Numbered from the stretch's first letter, positions 37,841 through 47,317 are shown. The stretch: 64,000 bases of DNA from an uncultured Clostridium sp. (GCA_948465565.1 CAOJXR010000001.1:62001-126000); one strand, 5' to 3'. Made by a program: numbers and translations. The notes: generated by a model from the sequence alone, not told the origin.

Positions 37841-38520
37841 TGATTTTATTGATTATAACTATACTAGCAATATTATTTCTAGTATATAGCTTTATTCCAT
37901 CTAACATAAATAAACAGAAATTTTTTAAGAAAGAAAAAACAAAAGAAAAAGTAATATATTTAACTTTTGACGATGGACCAAGCGAATATACAGAACAATT
38001 ACTAAATTTGCTAAAACAATACAATATTAAAGCAACTTTTTTCTGTGTTGCCAATTTTGCAAAAGAAAGAAAAGACACAATAAAAAGAATGAAACAAGAA
38101 GGACATGTAATTGCCCTTCATTCGCTAAAACATAAAAACTCTATGATACAAGGAATCCTCGAAACAAAAAAAGACTTATACAATAGTTTAGAAATAATGA
38201 ACCAACTTGGAATAGAAATCCAATACTATAGACCACCTTGGGGAGACAGCAATATATATTTGCAATACAAACTAAAAACTAAAAATTTACAATGTGTTTT
38301 GTGGAATGTAATGGCAGAAGATTGGGAAGCAAATACAACAGGTGATATAATTGCAAAAAAACTATTAAACAGAGTAGAAAATGGAGACATTATATGCCTG
38401 CATGATGGAAGAGGGAAAAATAAAGCACCACTGAAAACAATCTATGCACTAGAAAAAGCAATACCAATTTTTTTAAAGGAAGGATTTGAGTTTAAAACCA
38501 TAGATGAATACAAAATGTAA
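37837..38520 (+). CDS. polysaccharide deacetylase (NodB domain)
   Basis: The 227-residue protein has an N-terminal membrane helix (1-20) and a NodB domain. The motifs are TFDDGP (43-48), HSLKH with metal ligands H95 and H99, RPPWG (132-136) and ICLHDG near residue 190. The catalytic set is complete, so it should remove acetyl groups from an amino-sugar polymer at the outer membrane face, for example peptidoglycan. It is coupled to the upstream glycosyltransferase by an ATGA overlap and overlaps the next gene by 17 bases. Confidence 0.88.
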   Translation: MMILLIITILAILFLVYSFIPSNINKQKFFKKEKTKEKVIYLTFDDGPSEYTEQLLNLLKQYNIKATFFCVANFAKERKDTIKRMKQEGHVIALHSLKHKNSMIQGILETKKDLYNSLEIMNQLGIEIQYYRPPWGDSNIYLQYKLKTKNLQCVLWNVMAEDWEANTTGDIIAKKLLNRVENGDIICLHDGRGKNKAPLKTIYALEKAIPIFLKEGFEFKTIDEYKM

Positions 38521-39521
38521 AAAAGGAATTGTAAACACAATAATTTTTCTGTTTTTTATAAGTTTAACCTTTTTTGTTATATTTAAAGAAGATAACGTTG
38601 GGGAAATATTTAAAATTATACAAAAAGTAGATATAAAATTTATTGCAATAGCAATATTATGTATGTGCTGTTTTATATTATCAGAAGGTATAAACATAGC
38701 AAGGACTTTAAAATTACTAGGATGCAAAGTAAACTTTATAAATAGCATAAAATACGCATTAGTAGGATTTTTCTTTAGTTCTGTCACACCAAGTGCATCT
38801 GGAGGTGATCCAATGCAATTATATTATATGAAAAAAGATGGATTACCTATCGGACATTCTGCACTGGCATTACTTACTGAATTTTCAAGTTTCCAGTTTG
38901 TAACAGTAATAATTGCACTAATAGGATTTATAATAAATTATAATTTCATTCAAAATTCTGTAGGAAATATAAAATATTTACTATTAATAGGAGTTGCCAT
39001 AAATGTAGCAATTCTAGCAATTATATTACTAACAATTTTCTCAAACAAAATAATTCATATATTACTTAATTTAGTTTGTAAGATTTTAGAAAAATTACAT
39101 TATAGAAAAGTAGCAAGTTTTAAAGAAAAATGCTTAGAGCAAATTCAAGAATATAAAGCTGGAAGTAAATTATTAAAAAGAAATAAAAAAATATTATTTA
39201 AAATTATTTTAACTACAATTGTTCAAATTGTGTTATATCATAGCATACCATATATTATATATTTATCTTTTGGATTAAATGAAGCAAATTTTCTACAATT
39301 TTTATCTTTGCAAGCTGTACTTTATATATCAGTTTCATCAATACCACTTCCAGGAGCAGTTGGTGCAAGTGAAATACGGTTTTATGAGTATTTATAAAGT
39401 ATTATTTCCAACAAGTATTTTAAGTAGCGCAATGCTTGTAAGTAGAGGGGTTAGTTTTTATTTATTCGTACTAATTAGTGGGAGTTTTATTTTATATTTT
39501 ACCTTGAAACAACATAAATAA
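38504..39521 (+). CDS. lysylphosphatidylglycerol synthase-TM/AglD-type membrane protein, read through a CGG frameshift
   Basis: A flippase-like membrane protein of the PF03706 (LPG_synthase_TM/UPF0104) family. The first frame gives 291 codons to SIPLPGAVGASEI; at CGG 39377 it would stop five codons later. Skipping C39377 gives the full conserved GASEIGF followed by SIYKVLFPTSILSSAMLVSRGVSFYLFVLISG. The total of 338 residues is normal for the family, where GASEGGF is typical. A one-base loss from the preceding AAA (giving SEYGF) is an alternative explanation. The gene is the third of the glycolipid/deacetylase operon and may move a lipid-linked intermediate. Confidence 0.8.
39374..39380 (+). 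other. CGG +1 frameshift site 3
   Basis: ATA CGG T: the upstream frame reads ATA then CGG (39377-39379). Homologous sequence resumes at GGT 39378, the conserved glycine of GASExGF. Confidence 0.7.
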
Positions 39522-39564
39522 TAGTGTTATAATTCTAAAAGATAATACTTATATGGAGGAAAAA

Positions 39565-40008
39565 ATGAAAAAGAAAGTTATTATTTTATGGTGTGCATTT
39601 GTAGTTTGTTTAATTACAACAGTAGCTTTATGGTTTGCAATGAATAACAGTAAACTAAAATATGAAGAAGTTGAGGCAACTGTTTTGAGTTCAGAAGTGG
39701 AACAAGTCGTAAATAAGAAAACAGGGTCTAGAACTAACTTCTATAAGGTTAAAGTTGAATACAATGGAGAAGAATATGACTTAGGAAATGTACATAGTGC
39801 ATCAGGATATTCTAGAGGAAAAAGAGTTAAAGCATACTTATCTAATGAAAAATTATACGCAAATATAGAAGGAGTAAGAACAGCCACACCTGTTGCGACT
39901 ATATACTTCGTGTTCTTGTTTGGAACTTTCGGAATGCTTTTCTGGGCAGCTATAGAAATGGGAAAATTATCTCAGAATAAAAAACAAGAACAAGAGCAAG
40001 AAAATTAA
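39565..40008 (+). CDS. DUF3592-like membrane protein
   Basis: The 147-residue protein has helices at about residues 4-24 and 108-130 around a beta-rich domain (EEVEATVLSSEVEQ, YKVKVEYNGEEYDLG), typical of DUF3592. Its function is unknown. An in-frame ATG at 39553 is followed at once by GGAGGA, which is more likely to be the ribosome binding site for ATG 39565. The C-terminal tail is Lys/Glu/Gln-rich. Confidence 0.65.
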   Translation: MKKKVIILWCAFVVCLITTVALWFAMNNSKLKYEEVEATVLSSEVEQVVNKKTGSRTNFYKVKVEYNGEEYDLGNVHSASGYSRGKRVKAYLSNEKLYANIEGVRTATPVATIYFVFLFGTFGMLFWAAIEMGKLSQNKKQEQEQEN

Positions 40009-40029
40009 AAAAATAATGTAATATTACAA

Positions 40030-40074
40030 TACAACAAAAAAGAAACATATTTTATATGTTTCTTTTTTGTTGTA
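40030..40074 (+). terminator. very long hairpin terminator
   Basis: A perfect 20-bp stem (40031-40050 with 40054-40073) has only a three-base loop. Its arms contain A6 and T6 runs, so it can terminate transcription in both directions. Confidence 0.85.
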
Positions 40075-40109
40075 ATTATAAAATATATTTTAAATTTTTG
40101 TAAAAACTA

Positions 40110-40166
40110 TTGACAGTTGAGTAATCATTCACATATAATACAAATAGAGTTGAACGAATACTCAAC
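40110..40166 (+). promoter_or_regulatory. promoter and ArsR/CadC-type operator of the metal-efflux operon
   Basis: TTGACA (40110-40115) and TATAAT (40134-40139) are 18 bases apart. Two inverted arms, GTTGAGTAATCATTC (40116-40130) and TTGAACGAATACTCAAC (40150-40166), flank the -10 box. TGAACGAATA / TATTCGTTCA-type half sites match known ArsR-family operators, so the regulator encoded next probably represses here. Confidence 0.75.
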
Positions 40167-40198
40167 TATTACACAAAGGAAAATAAGGAGGAAGATAA

Positions 40199-40561
40199 AT
40201 GTCAAAAAACGAATTTATATGTGATTGTAGTGTAATTCATCAAGATATAGTCGATAAAACAATAAAGAACATGCCAGAAGAAGACACATTTAATAAATTA
40301 GCAGAATTTTTTAAAATTCTAGGAGATACAACCAGAGTAAAAATATTATTTGCTTTAGACAAAAACGAAATGTGTGTATGTGATATTGCAAATGTTCTAG
40401 GAATGAGTAAATCATCAATTTCACACCAATTAGGAACTTTAAGAAGAAGCGGAATTGTTAAATGTAGAAAAGCAGGAAAAGAAGTTTTCTACACACTAGA
40501 CGATGACCACGTAAAAGGAGTGTTTGAAGTAGGAATTGAGCATATAGAACACAGAAAATAA
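40199..40561 (+). CDS. ArsR/SmtB family metal-sensing repressor (CadC-like)
   Basis: The 120-residue winged-helix repressor resembles CadC. N-terminal C8 and C10 (CDCSVIHQDIV) with C59 and C61 (MCVCDIA) match the alpha3N Cd/Pb/Zn thiolate site. DDDHVKGVFEVGIEHIEH at the C-terminus contributes the Asp/His residues of the alpha5 zinc site. DNA-binding helix: GMSKSSISHQLGTLRRSG. Binding metal should release it from the operator upstream. It is the first gene of a three-gene operon with an HMA protein and a P1B ATPase. Confidence 0.92.
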   Translation: MSKNEFICDCSVIHQDIVDKTIKNMPEEDTFNKLAEFFKILGDTTRVKILFALDKNEMCVCDIANVLGMSKSSISHQLGTLRRSGIVKCRKAGKEVFYTLDDDHVKGVFEVGIEHIEHRK

Positions 40562-40580
40562 AAATATGGAGGTAATAAAA

Positions 40581-40802
40581 ATGAAAAGTAAATTTAAAAT
40601 AAAAGGATTAGATTGCGCTAATTGTGCAGCAGAATTAGAAAGAGCAATACAAAAGATAGATGGAATAGAAAGTGCTAATATAAGCTTTATGACAGAGAAA
40701 ATGGAAGTTGAATATAATGAAGCAATAAAAGAAGAAATTATACAAAAAATAAAAAAAGTAATAAAAAAAGAAGAGCCAGATGTGACTATAGAAGAAGTTT
40801 AG
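40581..40802 (+). CDS. stand-alone heavy-metal-associated (HMA) domain protein
   Basis: The 73-residue ferredoxin-like fold carries the metal motif GLDCANCAAELE. It corresponds to the N-terminal metal-binding domain that is normally part of CadA/ZntA ATPases, but here it is a separate protein. The start is ATG 40581 with GGAGG at 40568-40572; ATG 40566 would include that site. It ends 14 bases before the ATPase. It probably delivers metal to, or regulates, that ATPase. Confidence 0.88.
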   Translation: MKSKFKIKGLDCANCAAELERAIQKIDGIESANISFMTEKMEVEYNEAIKEEIIQKIKKVIKKEEPDVTIEEV

Positions 40803-40816
40803 GAGGCTAAATACAC

Positions 40817-42661
40817 ATGAAGAAAAAAGGTATTAAAATTATAATTGCACTAGTGTTATTTCTTATAGCTATTACAATAAATTTCAATAATAAATGGGTT
40901 AACAATACAATATACATTATATCTTATATCATTGTTGGATTAGAAATTGTAAAAAAAGCAATAAGAAATATTAGAAGAGGTAAAGTTTTTGATGAAAATT
41001 TTTTAATGACAGTTGCAACAATAGGAGCTTTTGGAGTAGGAGAATTTCCAGAAGCAGTCGCTGTTATGTTATTTTACCAAGTAGGAGAATTATTCCAGAA
41101 ATATGCTGTAGATAAATCAAGAAAATCTATATCAAACTTAATGGATATTAGACCTGATTTTGCAAATGTAGAAAGAGACGGAAAAATTCAAAAAGTCGAT
41201 CCAGACGATGTAAAAATAAAAGAAATAATTATTGTAAAACCAGGAGAAAAGATACCATTAGATGGTTATATAATAGAAGGAAAATCAAGCCTTGATACAA
41301 AAGCATTAACAGGAGAAAGCCTTCCACGTGAAGTAACAGAAGGAGAAGAGGTACTAAGTGGATGCATAAATCTAAATGGTGCTATAAAAATAGAAGTAAC
41401 TAAAGAATATGGCGAATCAACAGTAAGTAAAATATTAGACTTAGTTGAAAATGCAAGTAGTAAAAAATCAAAATCAGAAAACTTTATTACAAAATTTGCA
41501 AGATATTATACACCAATTGTAGTTATTATTGCTGTAATTCTTGCGATATTACCACCACTTATCATAAAAGATGCGACATTCTCAGACTGGATATATAGAG
41601 CACTATCATTTTTAGTAGTATCATGCCCTTGTGCATTAGTTATCTCAATACCACTAAGTTTCTTTGGAGGAATTGGTGGAGCTTCTAGAATTGGAATTCT
41701 GATAAAAGGAAGTAATTATTTAGAACAATTAGCCAACACAGAAATAATTGTATTTGATAAAACTGGAACATTGACAGAAGGTGTTTTTGAAGTACAAAAA
41801 GTTAAAGCAATAGACATGTCAGAAGAAGAACTACTAAAAATTACAGCATATAGTGAAAATTACTCAAATCATCCAATTTCTATATCAGTAAAAAAAGCAT
41901 ATGGTAAAGAAATTGATGAAACAAAAATAGAACAGGTACAAGAATTATCAGGACTTGGAATTGTTGCAAGAATTGATGAGCAAGATGTATTAGTTGGAAA
42001 TGAAAAATTAATGAATGAAAAACAAATTAAATTTACTAAAGTCGAAGAACCAGGAACAATTCTACATATTGCATTAGAAGGAAAATATGCTGGATATATA
42101 GTAATTGCAGACAAGATAAAACAAGACTCTAAGAAAGCAATATGCAACCTTAAGAAAGAGAACATTAAACAAATAGTAATGTTAACTGGAGATAGAAAAA
42201 ATGTTGGAGAAGCAGTTAGCGAAGAATTAAAACTAGATAAAGTTTATACAGAATTATTACCAGATGGAAAAGTAGAAAAAGTAGAAAATTTATTAAATGA
42301 AAAAAGCCCAAAAGGTAAGTTAGCATTTGTTGGAGATGGAATAAATGATGCACCAGTTTTAGCTTTAGCAGATATAGGAATAGCAATGGGAGGGCTAGGT
42401 TCAGATGCTGCAATAGAAGCAGCAGATGTAGTATTAATGACTGACGAACCATCTAAAATAGTAAATGCAATTCATTTATCAAAAAAAACAATGAGAATTG
42501 TTAAAGAAAATATAATATTTGCAATTTTTATAAAAGTACTTGTTTTAATTTTAAGTGCATTTGGTGTGTCTACTATGTGGGAAGCAGTATTCGCTGACGT
42601 AGGAGTTTCTATAATTGCTATTATAAATGCCTTAAGAGTATTAAGAGTTAAAAATATATAA
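40817..42661 (+). CDS. cadA: P1B-type Zn/Cd/Pb-exporting ATPase (CadA/ZntA-like), no N-terminal HMA
   Basis: The 614-residue pump has the actuator motif TGES (165-168), metal-site CPC (270-272), phosphorylated D314 in DKTGTLT, SNHPIS for nucleotide binding and GDGINDAPVL. GxGEFPEAVAVMLFYQVGELFQ is typical of the Zn/Cd group. The usual N-terminal HMA domain is missing and is encoded by the preceding small gene. With the CadC-like repressor it forms a metal-responsive efflux operon. Confidence 0.92.
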   Translation: MKKKGIKIIIALVLFLIAITINFNNKWVNNTIYIISYIIVGLEIVKKAIRNIRRGKVFDENFLMTVATIGAFGVGEFPEAVAVMLFYQVGELFQKYAVDKSRKSISNLMDIRPDFANVERDGKIQKVDPDDVKIKEIIIVKPGEKIPLDGYIIEGKSSLDTKALTGESLPREVTEGEEVLSGCINLNGAIKIEVTKEYGESTVSKILDLVENASSKKSKSENFITKFARYYTPIVVIIAVILAILPPLIIKDATFSDWIYRALSFLVVSCPCALVISIPLSFFGGIGGASRIGILIKGSNYLEQLANTEIIVFDKTGTLTEGVFEVQKVKAIDMSEEELLKITAYSENYSNHPISISVKKAYGKEIDETKIEQVQELSGLGIVARIDEQDVLVGNEKLMNEKQIKFTKVEEPGTILHIALEGKYAGYIVIADKIKQDSKKAICNLKKENIKQIVMLTGDRKNVGEAVSEELKLDKVYTELLPDGKVEKVENLLNEKSPKGKLAFVGDGINDAPVLALADIGIAMGGLGSDAAIEAADVVLMTDEPSKIVNAIHLSKKTMRIVKENIIFAIFIKVLVLILSAFGVSTMWEAVFADVGVSIIAIINALRVLRVKNI

Positions 42662-42746
42662 AGAATTAGTAAAAAAGCTATACAAAAATTAACCCTTATG
42701 ATAATATAGAAATATATTATTTTAATTAAAAAGAGAGGGAAAAAAT

Positions 42747-43304
42747 ATGAACAAAAAAGTAATTATTGGAATAGTAGCAGTATTAATAGTTATAGCTATT
42801 ATTGTATCAATTGTTTTGATTGCAGGAAAAAACAACACAAGCAAACAAACAGGAATAGAGGTGCAAACAACTGCACAAATGAAAGAAGTTTTCGAGAAAA
42901 TTAATAAAAATTGTGAAGAGCAACTTCCAGGACTAGAGGTACAAGAGCTTGATATAAAAGACGAAGAAATGTTTACATATCAAACAGGTTTAAAATCAAA
43001 CAAAAACATTGAAACAGCAGTAATTTCACAACCATTTATCAATGCACAAGCTTATTTAGCAATGATGGTAAAAGTTTCTAAAGATGCTGATGTTGAAGAA
43101 GTAAAAAAAGAAATGTTAGACAACATTGATATGAGAAAATGGGTTTGTGTTTCAGCAGAAAAAGCATGGGCTACTAACTATGGAAACATCATCTTTTTAG
43201 TAATGTCAGATGAAGAATGGGGAAAAACTACTTACGATGAATTCAAAAAAGTAATAGATGGCAAGGTAGGAAAAGAACTAGAAAGAATTGGAGAACAAAT
43301 GTAG
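42747..43304 (+). CDS. DUF4358-like exported protein
   Basis: The 185-residue protein has a membrane anchor (about residues 4-28) and an outer domain of ~150 residues. QTTAQMKEVFEKI, a predicted helix, and FLVMSDEEWGKTTYDEF resemble DUF4358 proteins of gut Firmicutes. It lies 9 bases before an MBOAT gene, a frequent neighbour of this family. A role in polymer acetylation is inferred from context. Confidence 0.6.
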   Translation: MNKKVIIGIVAVLIVIAIIVSIVLIAGKNNTSKQTGIEVQTTAQMKEVFEKINKNCEEQLPGLEVQELDIKDEEMFTYQTGLKSNKNIETAVISQPFINAQAYLAMMVKVSKDADVEEVKKEMLDNIDMRKWVCVSAEKAWATNYGNIIFLVMSDEEWGKTTYDEFKKVIDGKVGKELERIGEQM

Positions 43305-43313
43305 GAGGAAAAA

Positions 43314-44711
43314 GTGCTTTTTTCAAGTATTAACTTTTTATATTATTTTTTACCATGTGTATTGATAATATATTTTGTTACACCTACGAAATTTAAAAAC
43401 AGTATATTATTATTAAGCTCCCTATTATTTTATTTTTATGGGGAGCCTATTTATATATTTTTAATGTTAGGTGCAATCTTATCAGCATACATTCATGGAA
43501 TTTTAATAGACAAATATAAAAATTACAAAAAAATATTTTTAATATCTTCAATAATCTTAAGTCTAGGTATGCTAGGCTTATTCAAGTATTCAGACTTTTT
43601 TATAACAAATTTAAACAATATATTTCAATCCAAAATAGGATTATTAAATTTAACAATGCCAATAGGAATTTCCTTTTACACTTTTCAAATATTAAGTTAT
43701 GTTTATGATGTATATAAAGGAAAAGTTAAAGTACAAAAAAATATTATAAAACTTGCAACATATGTAGCCCTGTTTCCGCAACTAATAGCAGGACCAATTG
43801 TACGTTATTCAGATATTGAAAAAGAACTTTCAAATCGAAAACATACTTTTGAGAAAATATCATTAGGTATAAGAAGATTTATTATTGGCATTTCAAAAAA
43901 AGTTTTAATTGCAAACCAACTAGGAGAGTTATGCCAAGTATTTTTACAAACAGATGAAAAAAGTATAGTATTTTATTGGATTTATGCTATTAGTTTTAGT
44001 CTTCAAATTTATTTTGACTTTTCAGCATATTCAGATATGGCAATAGGCTTAGGAAAAATATTTGGATTTGAATTTTTAGAAAACTTTAACTATCCATACA
44101 TATCTAAAAGTATTACTGAATTTTGGAGAAGATGGCACATTTCACTAGGAACATGGTTTAAAGACTATGTATATATACCGCTTGGAGGAAATAGAGTAGG
44201 AAAAATAAAATTAATTAGAAATATTTTAATCGTATGGATGCTAACAGGGCTATGGCATGGAGCCAATTGGACTTTTATTTTGTGGGGACTACTTTTTGGA
44301 ATATTGCTAATTATAGAAAAATTATTTTTATTAAAAAAACTAGAAAAAACACCTAAGATAATACAACATATTTATGTTCTATTTATTGTAATGATTAGTT
44401 TTATCATATTTAATAGTAACAATATAGAAGAAGCGATAAAGCAAACAATAGGTTTATTTGGAGCAAATGAAGAAAGTATTATAAATAATTATACAATATA
44501 TTACTTAAAAAGTTATTTCGTAATTATTTTCATAGGAATAATTGGTGCAACACCATTATTAAAAAATTTAATAAATAAATTAAAACAAAAAGATAAAACT
44601 AGAAAAATAATTAATATATTTGAGCCTATCACCTTAATTGCCTTACTTCTATTTGTTACAGCATATTTAGTAGATAGTTCATATAATCCATTTCTATATT
44701 TTAGATTTTAA
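43314..44711 (+). CDS. MBOAT O-acyltransferase (AlgI/DltB-like)
   Basis: The 465-residue membrane enzyme has many helices and the MBOAT signature. MPIGISFYTFQILSYVYDVY, FPQLIAGPIVRY, EFWRRWHISLGTWFKDYVYIP and the essential His in LTGLWHGANWTF are all present. It moves acetyl groups across the membrane to a wall or surface polymer, as AlgI does for alginate. The start is GTG 43314 behind AGGAGG. A DHHW protein follows, giving the AlgI/AlgJ-type pair. Confidence 0.9.
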   Translation: MLFSSINFLYYFLPCVLIIYFVTPTKFKNSILLLSSLLFYFYGEPIYIFLMLGAILSAYIHGILIDKYKNYKKIFLISSIILSLGMLGLFKYSDFFITNLNNIFQSKIGLLNLTMPIGISFYTFQILSYVYDVYKGKVKVQKNIIKLATYVALFPQLIAGPIVRYSDIEKELSNRKHTFEKISLGIRRFIIGISKKVLIANQLGELCQVFLQTDEKSIVFYWIYAISFSLQIYFDFSAYSDMAIGLGKIFGFEFLENFNYPYISKSITEFWRRWHISLGTWFKDYVYIPLGGNRVGKIKLIRNILIVWMLTGLWHGANWTFILWGLLFGILLIIEKLFLLKKLEKTPKIIQHIYVLFIVMISFIIFNSNNIEEAIKQTIGLFGANEESIINNYTIYYLKSYFVIIFIGIIGATPLLKNLINKLKQKDKTRKIINIFEPITLIALLLFVTAYLVDSSYNPFLYFRF

Positions 44712-44761
44712 AAAATATAGAAAACAATGAGTTATAATTATCCATAAGGAGAAAAATTAAA

Positions 44762-45856
44762 ATGTCCGATAAAACAAAAAATGCAGTTGTGACGATTGTT
44801 TTCTTTTTGATATTAATCATATTTTTTATACTAAACTTATTAAAACCTGATACAGAAGTATCCCAAGCAGAAAGAAGAAAGCTTACGCAATTTCCCGAGA
44901 TAAATGTTAAAAGCATATTAGATGGAACTTTTGCCCAGAAGTTTGAGAAATATACTACAGACCAAATAATATCAAGAGATGAATTTAGAAAATTAAAATC
45001 AAAATTGGAATTCAGCATATTCAGAAAAAAAGATAATAATGGTATTTATATGTATCAAAATAGCATTATTAAAACAGAATATCCGCTAAATGAAAATTCC
45101 ATATTAAAGGCAACAGAGAAGATAAACTCAATCAAAAATCAATATCTAAATGGATTGAAATGTTACTATTCAATAGTACCAGACAAAAATTATTTCACAA
45201 ACAAAAATGAATATGTAAGTATGGATTATGACAGATTACAAAACATTATGATAGACAACATAAAAGATATGAAATATATAAATATTTTTGACTGCTTGGA
45301 ATTACAAGATTATTATGTAACAGATATTCATTGGAAACAAGAAAACCTACAAAAAGTAGTAAAAAAAATAAATTCAGAAATGGACATCAAAGATAAGGAA
45401 AGCATACAATATACAAGACAGGAGATTACTGAATTCGACGGAGTATATGCAGGAGAGTTACCTGCAAAAACAAAGAAAGATAAAATATGTATCTTAACAA
45501 ATGAAATAATTGAAAATGCAAAAGTATATAATTATGAAAATAGGAAAGAAACAAAAGTATATGACAAGGAGAAGCTTAGTAGTAAAGATAAATATGATAT
45601 ATATTTATCAGGATCTACACCCATAATTACTATAGAAAATTCACAAGCAAAAACGAATAAAGAATTAATTATATTTAGAGATTCTTTTGCGAGTAGTCTC
45701 GCACCGTTATTTATAAAGAATTATAAAAAAATTACATTAGTAGATATTAGATATATGAGAAGCAAAGATTTAGAAAAATATATTAATTTTAACAATCAAG
45801 AAGTGCTATTTTTATATAGTACAATAGTTTTAAATAATAGCAATATATTGAAATAA
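44762..45856 (+). CDS. DHHW/AlgX-like surface O-acetylation protein
   Basis: The 364-residue protein has one N-terminal helix (~9-30) and an SGNH-like outer domain. YVTDIHWKQE supplies the Asp-x-His-Trp catalytic motif that names the family, and LIIFRDSFASSLAPL supplies the nucleophile serine. It would transfer acetyl groups delivered by the MBOAT protein. ERRKLTQFPE after the helix is also typical of this group. GGAGAAAAATTAAA precedes ATG 44762. Confidence 0.85.
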   Translation: MSDKTKNAVVTIVFFLILIIFFILNLLKPDTEVSQAERRKLTQFPEINVKSILDGTFAQKFEKYTTDQIISRDEFRKLKSKLEFSIFRKKDNNGIYMYQNSIIKTEYPLNENSILKATEKINSIKNQYLNGLKCYYSIVPDKNYFTNKNEYVSMDYDRLQNIMIDNIKDMKYINIFDCLELQDYYVTDIHWKQENLQKVVKKINSEMDIKDKESIQYTRQEITEFDGVYAGELPAKTKKDKICILTNEIIENAKVYNYENRKETKVYDKEKLSSKDKYDIYLSGSTPIITIENSQAKTNKELIIFRDSFASSLAPLFIKNYKKITLVDIRYMRSKDLEKYINFNNQEVLFLYSTIVLNNSNILK

Positions 45857-45936
45857 AATTATTGACAAAACAGATTCAATATTATAGCATTACAAAGAAA
45901 AGTTATGCCAATTTAAAATAAGGAGGAATAAACAAA

Positions 45937-46476
45937 ATGGAATTAAAAGGATCAAAAACAGAGAAAAACTTAATGGAGGCTTTTGCAGGAGAGTCACAAG
46001 CGAGAAATAAATACACATATTTTGCAAGCAAGGCTAAAAAAGAGGGATATGAGCAAATAGCAGCTATATTCCAAGAGACAGCTGATAATGAAAAAGAACA
46101 TGCAAAATTATGGTTTAAATTATTAGAAGGTGGAGATATAAAGACTACTTCTGAAAACCTAAAAGCAGCAGCTGAAGGAGAAAATTATGAATGGACAGAT
46201 ATGTATGATAGAATGGCAAAAGAAGCTAAAGAAGAAGGTTTCGACAGAATTGCTTATTTATTTGAAGCTGTTGGAAAAATAGAAAAAGAACATGAAGAAA
46301 GATATAAAAAATTATTAGAAAATGTAGAAGATGGATTAGTCTTTTCTAAAGATGGAGACAGAATATGGAAATGTAGAAATTGCGGACATATTGTTATTGG
46401 AAAACAAGCTCCAGAAGTTTGCCCAGTTTGCAACCACCCAAAAGCTTTCTTTGAAATAAAAGCTGAAAACTATTAA
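45937..46476 (+). CDS. rubrerythrin
   Basis: The 179-residue protein has a ferritin-like di-iron domain ([43 protein letters not shown]) and a C-terminal rubredoxin-type iron centre (CRNCG...CPVCNHP). It reduces hydrogen peroxide with electrons from NAD(P)H or rubredoxin and protects anaerobes from oxidative stress. The length is normal. It stands alone, between the acetylation operon and a terminator. Confidence 0.95.
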   Translation: MELKGSKTEKNLMEAFAGESQARNKYTYFASKAKKEGYEQIAAIFQETADNEKEHAKLWFKLLEGGDIKTTSENLKAAAEGENYEWTDMYDRMAKEAKEEGFDRIAYLFEAVGKIEKEHEERYKKLLENVEDGLVFSKDGDRIWKCRNCGHIVIGKQAPEVCPVCNHPKAFFEIKAENY

Positions 46477-46502
46477 TATATAAATTAATATTAATTATAA
46501 AG

Positions 46503-46536
46503 GACAAGTGAGTAATTGATAACCACTTGTCTTTTT
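46503..46536 (+). terminator. Rho-independent terminator of rubrerythrin
   Basis: An 8-bp stem GACAAGTG/CACTTGTC with a 13-base loop, followed by TTTTT. Confidence 0.8.
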
Positions 46537-46574
46537 GCTATAATACATAAAGAATTATAATAAAGGAGAGAAAT

Positions 46575-46892
46575 ATGGCAACAACAAACGAATATATAAA
46601 ATATGTATGTGACCAAATAAAAGGCATTGGAGAAATTAAATATAAGAAAATGTTTGGTGAATTTATGGTATATGTAAATGACAAACCAGTTCTTACAGTT
46701 TGTGACAATATTGTTTTTGTAAAGAAATTAGATTGTATAGCAGAGATGATGAAAGAAGCGGAAACAGGATTTCCATATCAAGGATCAAAAGAGCATTATA
46801 TATTAGACATAGATAATCAAGAATTTTGCAGAGATGTTGTAATAGAATTAGAAAAAGTAACACCTGTACCAAAGCCAAGAAAAAAGAAATAA
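46575..46892 (+). CDS. TfoX N-terminal domain protein
   Basis: The 105-residue protein is a stand-alone TfoX_N domain, with YKKMFGEFMVYVNDKPVLTVCDN and a basic KPRKKK tail. TfoX/Sxy regulates competence in proteobacteria, but single-domain versions in Firmicutes have no established role. AAAGGAGAG precedes ATG 46575. Confidence 0.85.
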   Translation: MATTNEYIKYVCDQIKGIGEIKYKKMFGEFMVYVNDKPVLTVCDNIVFVKKLDCIAEMMKEAETGFPYQGSKEHYILDIDNQEFCRDVVIELEKVTPVPKPRKKK

Positions 46893-46971
46893 TGAAGATT
46901 TTTGAATTAGAATGTTTTGAAAACCATAATAAGAGTTTTAATGAATTATTTGTAAATTTTTAGAATGTTTG

Positions 46972-47001
46972 CTTGTAATTCTTTTTAGAATATTATATAG
47001 T
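46972..47001 (+). promoter_or_regulatory. possible promoter of the toxin mRNA
   Basis: TTGTAA (46972-46977), an 18-base spacer and TATAGT (46996-47001). It would start the transcript near 47008, at the edge of the inverted repeat. Confidence 0.4.
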
Positions 47002-47116
47002 ATCAAACATAGAAAATGAGAATAAGCAGAGTGTGTTACCACCTTTTACTTTTAAATAGTTACATAAAATTGCCACGACTTGCTAGTTGTGAGACTGAAA
47101 TATGGGGGTGGTTAAT

Positions 47117-47230
47117 ATGGTAGATATTACTTTATTAGAAATTACTTACCTACTTTTCTTTGGATTAGTAGGAATGACTATCATAAATATTGCCTTGTTA
47201 ATCATCATAGTTTTACTACATAGGCAATAA
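47117..47230 (+). CDS. small hydrophobic peptide, candidate type I toxin
   Basis: The 37-residue peptide is almost entirely one membrane helix (TYLLFFGLVGMTIINIALL) with an acidic N-terminus and an HRQ tail, like TxpA/BsrG-type toxins. The ribosome binding site GGGGGTGG lies 5 bases before ATG 47117. The upstream ACCACC at 47038-47043 can pair with GGTGGT of that site, which would keep the mRNA untranslated. A consensus antisense promoter points back towards its 3' end. It is too short for standard gene callers. Sequence identity to a known family was not established. Confidence 0.6.
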   Translation: MVDITLLEITYLLFFGLVGMTIINIALLIIIVLLHRQ

Positions 47231-47311
47231 AAAATAAACCATTCTGCTTTGCCCAGGAGAATGGTTTATTAAACCTAAACGTGGCAACACACTTTGTGTT
47301 ACTCATTTTCT
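47226..47311 (-). ncRNA. candidate antisense antitoxin RNA
   Basis: From the perfect minus-strand promoter (47318-47346), transcription would start near 47311. It would run through the stem at 47233-47270 and end in the T tract TTTTTTATTG (minus strand, from about 47234). The RNA would be about 85 bases and complementary to the 3' end of a toxin transcript that reads past 47270. Confidence 0.5.
47233..47270 (-). terminator. hairpin terminator, stronger on the minus strand
   Basis: A perfect 13-bp stem AATAAACCATTCT/AGAATGGTTTATT with a 12-base loop. The T tract follows it on the minus strand; on the plus strand only AAACC follows, so plus-strand read-through is likely. Confidence 0.75.
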
Positions 47312-47317
47312 ATCTTT

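Larger units (their letters stand above)
47010..47312 (+). repeat. imperfect inverted repeats flanking the toxin-antitoxin module
   Basis: The left arm (47010-47042) and right arm (47281-47312, reverse complement) share TAGAAAATGAG and GTGTGTTRCCAC. The direct repeat AGAATATTATA lies just outside at 46987-46997 and 47327-47337. The arms could form a long-range stem in the toxin mRNA, or mark the ends of a small mobile element. Confidence 0.7.
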
